Of a stretch of 13,768 nt of DNA, positions 8,034 to 13,768 are shown piece by piece. The DNA lies in the NCBI GenBank assembly GCA_020844525.1, contig JAJGAH010000011.1:1-13768 (forward strand), written 5' to 3'. The number at the start of each line of letters is the position of its first letter. Position 1 is the first letter of the stretch. Position numbers and translations under genes: made by a program. Below the pieces are notes generated by a model that was not told where the DNA came from, made no database searches, and saw only the letters and a list, made by a program, of their open reading frames with translations. Origin of the DNA: Eubacterium sp. Its GTDB lineage: Bacteria; Bacillota; Clostridia; Lachnospirales; Lachnospiraceae.

Positions 8034-8531
8034 ATGGCATTTGTAGAAAACACATATCAGCAGCTGTCGCTGGTGGATTCCATGAACCGGCTCAGCGAAA
8101 GAGAACGAAAATTACTGGAACGTTCCTGGGCAAAGCCCTTTGGAGATCAGATTTTTCCCAGAATCGATGAAAAAAGATTTGCCGATTTTTATAGTACGAA
8201 AAGTCCGAGACCCAATACACCTGTCAATATTGTTCTTGGGGGCATGCTTCTGGAGGAGCTTCTGGACCTGACGGACGAGGAGATCATAGAGACACTGAAC
8301 TTTGATGTGCGTTTTCAGTACGCCCTGCATACAACTGCTTATGATATCCAGCCTTTCAGCACCAATACGTTTCGCCGTTTCCGGATCAGAAACGATGCAA
8401 ATACCAGGAAAACCGGAACAGACATACTGGGTGAATATATGCAGGAGATGATCAGAATGGTAGAGGATTGTGGTGACCCCAGGCTGAATCCCCTGCTCCG
8501 GCGCAAACGTGAGAAGGCAAAACAGATATAA
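8034..8531 (+). pseudogene. N-terminal fragment of an IS1182-type (DUF772) transposase, open frame
   Basis: A 165-codon frame whose first 140 or so residues look like the N-terminal DUF772 region of transposases that are common in Lachnospiraceae: MAFVENTYQQ at the start, then SRPNTPVN-type and DVRFQYALHTT motifs, then FSTNTFRRFR. Full-length members run to roughly 450-550 residues and carry a DDE catalytic domain, which is entirely missing here. The frame ends in a Lys/Arg-rich tail (LLRRKREKAKQI) unlike the family. No terminal inverted repeats or other transposase part are visible in the flanks, so this is probably a relic. The frame has no internal stops and a modest ribosome site (AGG at 8022-8024), so a short, possibly expressed protein cannot be excluded. 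Family assignment is from recalled motifs, without a database search. Confidence 0.7.
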
Positions 8532-8533
8532 TA

Positions 8534-8559
8534 ATTTGTGAACAAATAAAAATTTGTGT
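8534..8559. promoter_or_regulatory. Operator-like dyad and repeated TTTGTG upstream of the aminotransferase
   Basis: ATTTGT (8534-8539), two bases, then ACAAAT (8542-8547) forms a perfect 6-bp dyad. AATTTGTG occurs at 8533-8540 and again about 19 bases later. It lies just before a weak promoter candidate (TTGCAG at 8564-8569, 17 bases, TAATAT at 8587-8592), so a repressor or activator site for the aminotransferase is possible. The consensus does not clearly match Rex or Fnr. Confidence 0.3.
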
Positions 8560-8643
8560 TAAGTTGCAGGAATTGCGTGAAAATGTTAATATAGTCTGAT
8601 AACAATCTGCGGTCAGAATCAAAGAGAATGATCTTTGAAATCT

Positions 8644-8652
8644 GGAGAGGAG
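8644..8652 (+). promoter_or_regulatory. Shine-Dalgarno site that sets the aminotransferase start at 8658
   Basis: GGAGAGGAG lies 5 bases before the ATG at 8658. The in-frame ATG at 8628 has no comparable site and would place this purine-rich stretch inside the coding region. The 8658 start gives MRQYNKSSKLDNV, which matches where alanine aminotransferases of this group begin. Confidence 0.8.
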
Positions 8653-8657
8653 TACAA

Positions 8658-9872
8658 ATGAGACAGTATAACAAATCATCAAAGCTGGATAACGTTTTGT
8701 ATGATGTTCGTGGTCCGGTGGTGGCAGAGGCTGCCAGAATGGAGGAGGAAGGCAAGAAAATCCTGAAGCTGAATATCGGTAATCCCGCCACCTTTGGCTT
8801 TACGGCACCGGATGAGGTCATTCATGACATGATGAGCAATCTCTCAGACTGCGAGGGATATTCAGATTCAAGGGGCCTTTTTTCTGCGAGAAAGGCAATC
8901 ATGCAGTACTGTCAGCTGAAGAAGATCCCGAATCTTGACATCCGGAATATCTATACCGGAAATGGTGTAAGTGAGCTGATCAACCTGGCACTGCAGGCGC
9001 TATTGGATGATGGTGATGAAATACTGATTCCCGCGCCGGATTATCCGCTCTGGACCGCATGTGCGACGCTTGCTGGCGGAAAGGTTGTGCATTATATCTG
9101 TGACGAAGAGGCGGACTGGTACCCGGATATTGAGGATATCGAGAAAAAAGTGACCGACAAAACAAAGGCGATCGTTATCATCAATCCGAACAATCCTACC
9201 GGAGCTGTCTATCCCAAGGAGGTTCTGGAGGAAATTGTACGGGTTGCCCGTGAGCATCAGCTCATTATTTTCAGTGATGAGATTTACGATCGTCTGGTTA
9301 TGGATGGAATCGAGCATACATCGATTGCTTCTCTTGCACCGGATCTGTTCTGCGTCACCTTTTCCGGTCTTTCAAAGTCTCATATGATTGCAGGATTCCG
9401 TGTGGGCTGGATGGTGATATCGGGCAATGTAGAGATGGGAAAAGATTATCTGGAAGGTATCAACATGCTCTCGAATATGCGCCTTTGCTCGAATGTACCT
9501 GCCCAGTCGATTGTACAGACGGCACTTGGCGGATATCAGAGCGTAGAGGAGTACCTTGTTCCAGGCGGCAGAATCTATGAGCAGAGAGAATGTGTATACA
9601 ACCTGTTAAAGGATATCCCTGGAATCAGCGTTGTAAAGCCCAAGGCGGCATTTTACATTTTCCCGAAAATCGACACAGAGAGGTACAACATTACAGATGA
9701 TATGCGATTTGCCTATGATTTCCTGTACCAGAAGCAGGTGCTGATCGTACAGGGTACTGGCTTTAACTGGATTGCTCCGGACCACTTCAGAATTGTCTAT
9801 CTTCCACACAGAAGAACACTCCGGTCAGCCTGTGCGAAGCTGGAGGAGTTTTTACAGTATTATCATCAGTAA
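8658..9872 (+). CDS. alaA: Alanine aminotransferase, AlaA/AlaT type (PLP class I)
   Basis: From the 8658 start this is a 404-residue fold-type I aminotransferase of the same length and layout as E. coli AlaA. It interconverts pyruvate plus glutamate with alanine plus 2-oxoglutarate in the cytoplasm. Close AlaA-type motifs are NKSSKLDNVLYDVRGPV at the N-terminus, LNIGNPATFGF, the NGVSELI and PAPDYPLWTA substrate and cofactor segments, IINPNNPTGAVYP, FSDEIYDRL, and GLSKSHMIAGFR with the Schiff-base Lys240. ANVPAQSIVQTALGGYQS and the late QGTGFNW motif complete the match. Only a weak promoter candidate is visible upstream. Citrate synthase follows after 72 bases. A broader specificity (for example valine) cannot be ruled out from sequence. 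Confidence 0.92.
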   Translation: MRQYNKSSKLDNVLYDVRGPVVAEAARMEEEGKKILKLNIGNPATFGFTAPDEVIHDMMSNLSDCEGYSDSRGLFSARKAIMQYCQLKKIPNLDIRNIYTGNGVSELINLALQALLDDGDEILIPAPDYPLWTACATLAGGKVVHYICDEEADWYPDIEDIEKKVTDKTKAIVIINPNNPTGAVYPKEVLEEIVRVAREHQLIIFSDEIYDRLVMDGIEHTSIASLAPDLFCVTFSGLSKSHMIAGFRVGWMVISGNVEMGKDYLEGINMLSNMRLCSNVPAQSIVQTALGGYQSVEEYLVPGGRIYEQRECVYNLLKDIPGISVVKPKAAFYIFPKIDTERYNITDDMRFAYDFLYQKQVLIVQGTGFNWIAPDHFRIVYLPHRRTLRSACAKLEEFLQYYHQ

Positions 9873-9875
9873 TAA

Positions 9876-9921
9876 ATTGTCAAGTATCTGTCAGTGTGAA
9901 ACAGAAGGTCTCTTTGACAAT
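9876..9921. promoter_or_regulatory. Inverted repeat ATTGTCAA/TTGACAAT before citrate synthase
   Basis: ATTGTCAA (9876-9883) and TTGACAAT (9914-9921) are perfect 8-base inverted repeats 30 bases apart, filling most of the gap between the aminotransferase and citrate synthase. They could be a paired operator or close an mRNA hairpin; there is no T-run for termination. TTGACA at 9914-9919 looks like a -35 box but has no -10 at the right distance. Confidence 0.35.
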
Positions 9922-9944
9922 AAGAATGGGAACAGGAGGGTTAT

Positions 9945-11306
9945 ATGAGTTTTCAGACCAAAGTCACTCCGGAGATTGAAATGCTGGCAAAAGAGTGCCA
10001 TGACAACACCACTATTGCAAGGGAATTGTATGCAGAATACGATGTGAAGAAGGGACTGCGTGATGTGAATGGACAGGGCGTCCGCGCAGGTCTGACGAAT
10101 ATTTCCAACATCGTCTCCTTTAAAAATATAGATGGGAAAAGAGTTCCATGTCCCGGTGAATTATACTATCGCGGTATCAATATTCATGATCTCACAAGAG
10201 GATTTGTGAATGAAAATCGTTTTGGCTTTGAAGAGGCGGCATACCTGCTTCTGTTTGGAAAGCTTCCCGATCGGGATGAACTTGCTTCTTTCTGCAGACT
10301 TCTGTCAAATCAGAGGTCCCTTCCAAAGAATTTTGTCCGCGATGTCATCATGAAGGCTCCTGCAAAGGACATGATGAACACTCTTTCCAGAAGTGTTCTG
10401 ACCTTATATTATTATGATAAGAATGCGGATGATATCTCTCTTCCGAATGTTCTTCGTCAGAGTCTGAATCTGATTGCCGTATTCCCGATGCTTTCTGTAT
10501 ACGGATATCACGCGTACAATCACTATATAAAGGGAAAAAGCTTTTATATACACAATCCTTCACCTGAGCTTTCTACTGCAGAGAACATCCTCCGGATGCT
10601 TCGTCCGGATATGAAATATTCGGACCTGGAGGCAAAGGTTCTGGACCTGGCTCTGGTACTGCATATGGAGCACGGAGGCGGTAATAACTCCACCTTCACC
10701 ACACATGTGGTAACCTCCAGCGGCACAGATACATATTCTACGATTGCGGCTGCGCTTGGTTCCCTGAAGGGGCCAAAGCATGGCGGTGCAAACATTAAGG
10801 TTGTAAAAATGTTTGCCGATATGAAAAAGCATGTGAAGGATGTGACGGATGAGGATCAGATCCGGGATTACCTGAAGAAACTGCTTCATAAGGAGGCATT
10901 TGATCAGCAGGGACTGATCTATGGAATGGGCCATGCCGTTTATTCCGTTTCCGATCCAAGAGCGCAGATTCTGAAATCCTTTGTAGAAAAGCTGGCAGAC
11001 CAGAAAAACCGCCACAGGGATTATGTGCTGTATTCTAATGTTGAGAGACTGGCACCGGAAGTAATTGCGGAAGAAAGACATATCTATAAAGGTGTCAGTG
11101 CCAATGTGGATTTTTACAGCGGATTTGTATACAGCATGCTGGATCTTCCCCTGGAACTTTACACACCGATCTTTGCCTGCGCAAGAATCGTCGGCTGGAG
11201 CGCCCACCGGCTGGAGGAACTGATCAACGTGGACAAGATTATCCGTCCGGCTTATATGAATATATGTCCGATGGAAAAATATATTCCACTGGATCAGAGA
11301 GACTGA
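9945..11306 (+). CDS. gltA: Citrate synthase
   Basis: A 453-residue citrate synthase that condenses oxaloacetate and acetyl-CoA to citrate. In an anaerobe this probably feeds 2-oxoglutarate and glutamate synthesis and not a full TCA cycle (inference). The catalytic triad is readable: His279 in GPKHGGAN, His330 in GMGHAVYSVSDPRA and Asp389 in SANVDFYSG. The oxaloacetate-binding HMEHGGGNNSTF and the N-terminal GELYYRGINIHDL are also present. An N-terminal extension of about 45 residues precedes the core, making it somewhat longer than the commonest 370-430 residue forms. The start is set by AGGAGGG at 9934-9940. The preceding gene makes or uses 2-oxoglutarate and the next gene starts 12 bases after the stop. 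A 2-methylcitrate synthase activity is possible but there is no prp context. Confidence 0.93.
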   Translation: MSFQTKVTPEIEMLAKECHDNTTIARELYAEYDVKKGLRDVNGQGVRAGLTNISNIVSFKNIDGKRVPCPGELYYRGINIHDLTRGFVNENRFGFEEAAYLLLFGKLPDRDELASFCRLLSNQRSLPKNFVRDVIMKAPAKDMMNTLSRSVLTLYYYDKNADDISLPNVLRQSLNLIAVFPMLSVYGYHAYNHYIKGKSFYIHNPSPELSTAENILRMLRPDMKYSDLEAKVLDLALVLHMEHGGGNNSTFTTHVVTSSGTDTYSTIAAALGSLKGPKHGGANIKVVKMFADMKKHVKDVTDEDQIRDYLKKLLHKEAFDQQGLIYGMGHAVYSVSDPRAQILKSFVEKLADQKNRHRDYVLYSNVERLAPEVIAEERHIYKGVSANVDFYSGFVYSMLDLPLELYTPIFACARIVGWSAHRLEELINVDKIIRPAYMNICPMEKYIPLDQRD

Positions 11307-11318
11307 GGGAAGCTGAGC

Positions 11319-11906
11319 ATGGAAAGGCACAGGTTTTTGCGAAGATTTTATCCGGACCAGTGGGTGGCTTCCGCATATGGTATCAACTACCGGCAATGGT
11401 TTGAGAAGGGTTACAGGGCAGTTGCCTTTGACATTGACAATACGCTGGTCCCCCATGGCGCGCCGGCAGATGACAGAGCCATACAGCTGTTCCGGCAGCT
11501 GCATACAATCGGATTCAAGACCTGTCTTGTATCAAACAACAAGAAATCCCGTGTTGCCCCATTTGCGGAAGATGTTCATTCGGATTATCTGTGTATGGCC
11601 AACAAGCCGGCAGTCCGCGGATACCGGAAGGCCTGCGAAAGGATATCTGTCTCTCCGGACAAAACTCTGTTTATCGGTGATCAGCTTTTCACAGATGTAT
11701 GGGGTGCGAAACGTGCAGGACTTTATACCATCCTTGTCAGACCGATCAACCCAAAGGAGGAAATTCAGATTGTACTGAAGCGTCATCTGGAGAAACCAGT
11801 TTTGAAGGCCTATGCATCGGACTGTCTGTTGCAGAATCCGGAGGAGGCAAAGAACGATATCCTGAAGCCGCAGAATGACGCCCGGGAAACAGCGGGTAAA
11901 AAGTAA
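11319..11906 (+). CDS. YqeG family HAD-IIIA phosphatase
   Basis: A 195-residue HAD-superfamily protein of the YqeG type. Motif I is FDIDNTLV (Asp38, Asp40), motif II is LVSNNKK, the Lys is in MANKP, and motif IV is FIGDQLFTDVWGAKRAG. The N-terminal RRFYPDQWVASAYGI and the central VPHGAPAD fit YqeG. The substrate is not known for most members; related PGP-type enzymes act on phosphatidylglycerophosphate, which is only a possibility here. The C-terminal tail after about residue 165 is longer than the core family and probably disordered. It begins 12 bases after the citrate synthase stop, so the two are likely cotranscribed, with a weak AGGGAAG site at the junction. An efp gene lies downstream with its own promoter. 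Confidence 0.88.
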   Translation: MERHRFLRRFYPDQWVASAYGINYRQWFEKGYRAVAFDIDNTLVPHGAPADDRAIQLFRQLHTIGFKTCLVSNNKKSRVAPFAEDVHSDYLCMANKPAVRGYRKACERISVSPDKTLFIGDQLFTDVWGAKRAGLYTILVRPINPKEEIQIVLKRHLEKPVLKAYASDCLLQNPEEAKNDILKPQNDARETAGKK

Positions 11907-11914
11907 ATTACTTG

Positions 11915-11943
11915 TTGAAAATCAGTTCATTATTATATATAAT
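11915..11943 (+). promoter_or_regulatory. Strong sigma-A promoter for efp
   Basis: TTGAAA (11915-11920), a 17-base spacer and a perfect TATAAT (11938-11943) lie 59 bases before the efp start. Transcription would begin near 11950. It starts just after the YqeG stop codon, so efp is separately driven. Confidence 0.85.
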
Positions 11944-12002
11944 AAATCACGGTCTATTGCAAAAAATAGAAAGACACGCAGGAAATAAGGAGGTAACATC
12001 AC

Positions 12003-12566
12003 ATGGCAGATGTAGCAGCTGGTGAGTTTAGAAATGGTATGACACTTGAGATCGAGGGCAAGGTATGTCAGGTAATTGAGTTTCAGCATGTAAAACCTGG
12101 CAAAGGCGCTGCTTTCGTAAGAACAAAACTGAAGGACGTCATCAATGGCGGTGTTGTTGAGAAGACATTCCGTCCTACCGAGAAGTTCCCGGCAGCAAGA
12201 ATTGACCGTCATGATATGCAGTATCTGTACAATGATGGAGATCTGTACTACTTCATGGATCCGGAGACCTTTGATCAGGTAGCTGTCAACAGCGATACTG
12301 TTGGGGATTCCCTGAAGTTTGTCAAAGAGAATGAGGTTGTTAAGCTGAATTCCTATAATGGCAGTGTATTTGCAGTTGAGGCTCCCCTCTTTGTAGAGCT
12401 CGAGATTACAGAGACAGAGCCAGGCTTTGCCGGCAATACTGCACAGGGCGCAACGAAGCCTGCTACTGTAGAGACTGGTGCACAGATCAATGTACCGCTT
12501 TTTGTAAACCAGGGCGACAAAGTCCAGATTGATACCAGAACCGGTGAGTACCTCAAGCGTGTCTAA
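12003..12566 (+). CDS. efp: Elongation factor P
   Basis: A 187-residue EF-P of normal length, with three beta-barrel domains. It binds ribosomes stalled at polyproline and stimulates peptide bond formation. The N-terminal KOW-like domain carries the loop [12 protein letters not shown], where Lys34 is the position that is modified in many bacteria. The middle OB domain includes the [15 protein letters not shown] stretch, and the C-terminal domain includes [17 protein letters not shown], the family's typical end. Expression is supported by a TTGAAA/TATAAT promoter and a near-perfect AAGGAGGT (11987-11994) 8 bases before the ATG. No EF-P-modifying enzyme gene is nearby, so the modification type cannot be told. 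Two hairpins follow the stop. Confidence 0.98.
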   Translation: MADVAAGEFRNGMTLEIEGKVCQVIEFQHVKPGKGAAFVRTKLKDVINGGVVEKTFRPTEKFPAARIDRHDMQYLYNDGDLYYFMDPETFDQVAVNSDTVGDSLKFVKENEVVKLNSYNGSVFAVEAPLFVELEITETEPGFAGNTAQGATKPATVETGAQINVPLFVNQGDKVQIDTRTGEYLKRV

Positions 12567-12577
12567 TCAGATATAAA

Positions 12578-12642
12578 GATCACGGAGCCGTGTTCGGGTT
12601 CTGTGATCATTGCCATGCTGGCAGTTTTCTGCCTGCATGGCA
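12578..12642 (+). terminator. Twin hairpins after efp, lacking T-tracts
   Basis: Hairpin 1: GATCACGGAGCC (12578-12589) pairs with GGTTCTGTGATC (12597-12608) across 12 positions with two G-T wobbles and a 7-base loop. Hairpin 2: arms 12611-12624 and 12629-12642 (TGCCATGC and GCATGGCA outside, GGCAG and CTGCC inside, one T-T mismatch) close a TTTT loop. They are 2 bases apart. Neither is followed by a run of T, so they may act as a 3' mRNA end-protecting structure or as atypical termination. Confidence 0.55.
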
Positions 12643-12784
12643 GTCCTGTCCAGATTGAAGCAAATTTATCTGCTTTGTCTCTTATTTCTTCACAGTATTT
12701 TCTGATTTTTATTTCTCAATTATTATTTCTCATACATATCTGAATTATTTATCCGCACTTCATTTTTATATGCATCCGCAGTTT
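12643..12784. other. Gene-free T/C-rich stretch after efp
   Basis: There is no reading frame of note on either strand. The + strand is strongly T-rich, with TTATTTCT at 12682-12689, 12709-12716 and 12723-12730. I see no terminator, promoter or RNA gene in it. Together with the flanking hairpins and palindrome it forms a 520-base region between efp and the next gene. Confidence 0.6.
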
Positions 12785-13018
12785 CAAAAGATAAGCGCTT
12801 TTTTGAAATTGTCTTAAAATTCGAACATTTGCAGACATGCTAGAAGTACTTGGTGATGAGATTTTGCGTTGTTCAGAAAAAGTCAACTGTCTGAGCTGCA
12901 GAATGCAGCGAGTTTTGACTTTTTCTGAACGTCTTTAGCAAAATTGAAGAACCGTAGTACTTCTTGCTTGTCGAAACCGTGAGAATTTCAAGACAATTTC
13001 GCAATCATCAATCTTTTG
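12785..13018. repeat. Long imperfect inverted repeat, MITE-like or structured RNA
   Basis: Blocks pair in nested order. CAAAAGAT at 12785-12792 pairs with 13011-13018. GAAATTGTCTTAAAATTC at 12805-12822 pairs with 12983-13000 (17 of 18). GACATGCTAGAAGTACT at 12834-12850 pairs with 12956-12972 (15 of 17). ATTTTGC at 12861-12867 pairs with 12938-12944. GTTCAGAAAAAGTCAA at 12871-12886 pairs perfectly with 12915-12930. GCTGCA at 12895-12900 pairs with 12904-12909 around a 3-base loop. This is far more pairing than chance would give over a 234-base span. No protein is encoded in either arm, and no clear target-site duplication flanks it. Confidence 0.85.
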
Positions 13019-13086
13019 GTCCCAATATTATAGATATTTATAAAAAACAAAAAGTGAATAAATATATATAAGAGAGGAGAAACATT

Positions 13087-13749
13087 ATGAACTATTACAG
13101 ATGTATTTCTATCAGCAGCAGACTTCCGGAGGATTTTTTCAAAAATTATGAGGATGTCAGAAACAACCTGCGATGCCGGCTGATTCATGCAGAGAGAAAT
13201 CAGAGATTTCTCATTGATGTGCCGCATCGGAAATGGATGGATCTCGCCATTACGTGCGTATATGAAATTCATGAGAAAGACAAGCCGGACTGCGCAATAC
13301 AAATCCAGAATGCTCATCTCAGGCCCTGGGGTATTGAACCAGAACAGCTGATTCGTGATGCTCTGCAAAACTCATTGAAAACCAAAGATATTCTGTTCCA
13401 GCCGCTTGCCAGCTTTCTGGAAAGCGAGCTTGACGCAGATAGCGGAGAGCTTCCGGATTCCCCTCTTTATCTGCTTTCAAACCAGAGCAGACCATATGGG
13501 GCTGCCGTGATCGCCCTGCCTGGAATGACAGAGCGGATTGCAGAAAAGCTGGAATGTGATTATTTTATTATTCCAAGCAGTGTGCATGAATGCCTGATTC
13601 TTCCGGATGACGGCAATTATTCCGTATCAGAACTCAATGAGATGGTCAGAAGCATTAATCAGACAAATGTTGAGGAACAGGATGTATTATCCGACCATGT
13701 CTATATCTATAAAAGGCCGGAGACGGGGAGCTTTCATCCCAATAAGTAA
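13087..13749 (+). CDS. DUF5688-family protein, N-terminally short form
   Basis: A 220-residue protein of unknown function. Its body matches what I recall of DUF5688 proteins, which are common in Lachnospiraceae. The DFFKNYEDVRNNL start resembles their middle section, and then come DVPHRKWMDLAI, IQNAHLRPWGI and the C-terminal YLLSNQSRPYGAAVIALPG, FIIPSSVHECLILP and DVLSDHVYIYKR motifs. Many family members carry about 80-100 further residues in front, so this looks like a short or truncated form. It starts at an ATG with AGAGGAGA (13073-13080) 6 bases upstream, so the short form is plausibly real. No signal peptide or membrane segment is seen. It lies directly after the long inverted repeat. 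A clear promoter was not identified in the AT-rich 13020-13070 stretch. Confidence 0.75.
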   Translation: MNYYRCISISSRLPEDFFKNYEDVRNNLRCRLIHAERNQRFLIDVPHRKWMDLAITCVYEIHEKDKPDCAIQIQNAHLRPWGIEPEQLIRDALQNSLKTKDILFQPLASFLESELDADSGELPDSPLYLLSNQSRPYGAAVIALPGMTERIAEKLECDYFIIPSSVHECLILPDDGNYSVSELNEMVRSINQTNVEEQDVLSDHVYIYKRPETGSFHPNK

Positions 13750-13768
13750 AAGTAATAAGCAGAATGCC

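Noticed and set aside
7960..8046. 28-codon frame (MKLPDRKQIEAAVNF...) overlapping the transposase fragment start
   Set aside because: No Shine-Dalgarno site, no recognisable family, and it overlaps another frame; too weak to call.
8534..8547. Rex (NADH-sensing) operator
   Set aside because: The dyad is ATTTGT/ACAAAT with a 2-base centre, which lacks the wider TTGTTAA-N4-TTAACAA arrangement expected for clostridial Rex.
8628..8657. Upstream in-frame ATG for the aminotransferase
   Set aside because: No ribosome site before it; the strong GGAGAGGAG lies between it and the better start at 8658.
9914..9919. TTGACA as -35 box of a citrate synthase promoter
   Set aside because: The position 17 bases downstream falls in the ribosome binding site and has no -10-like hexamer.

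Overview
The window looks like chromosomal DNA of a Gram-positive anaerobe in the class Clostridia, most likely a Lachnospiraceae-type gut bacterium. This is inference from the gene families (an NrdR, PspA and EF-P set of Firmicutes type, a DUF5688 protein, a transposase fragment of a kind common in Lachnospiraceae), the strong AGGAGG-type ribosome binding sites, and TTGAAA/TATAAT-type promoters. All genes I accept lie on the + strand. No tRNA, rRNA, CRISPR array, complete insertion sequence or phage module is visible.

Layout. 1-3769: the 3' part of carA and complete carB (carbamoyl-phosphate synthase), overlapping by one base and closed by a good intrinsic terminator. 3820-5502: a repeat-bearing leader, uppP (undecaprenyl-diphosphatase), a gap with a duplicated TGTATACAGAG motif, and a small integral membrane protein of the COG2426 family. 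5530-7920: a sigma-A-like promoter, pspA, a terminator-like hairpin, an SPFH-domain protein with a C-terminal zinc ribbon, and nrdR. This resembles a reduced form of the Bacillus pspA-ydjGHI membrane-stress cluster followed by the ribonucleotide reductase repressor. 8034-8531: an N-terminal transposase fragment kept as an open frame. 8658-11906: an AlaA/AlaT-type alanine aminotransferase, citrate synthase and a YqeG-type HAD phosphatase. Aminotransferase and citrate synthase both bear on 2-oxoglutarate/glutamate supply. 11915-12566: efp with its own strong promoter and Shine-Dalgarno site. 12567-13086: a 520-base gene-free stretch. 13087-13749: a short DUF5688-family protein.

Most of the window is housekeeping. 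The most unusual part is the gene-free stretch after efp. It holds two strong back-to-back hairpins without T-tracts, a T/C-rich segment, and then a long imperfect inverted repeat (core 12805-13000, recognisable out to 12785-13018) in which several blocks of 7-18 bp pair in nested order around a central GCTGCA/TGCAGC hairpin. Neither arm codes for protein. It could be a MITE-like element or a large structured RNA or terminator; the sequence alone does not decide. Secondary points of interest are the 15-bp tandem repeats before uppP, the truncated but open transposase frame, the EF-hand-like loop at the PspA C-terminus, and the N-terminally short DUF5688 protein next to the palindrome.
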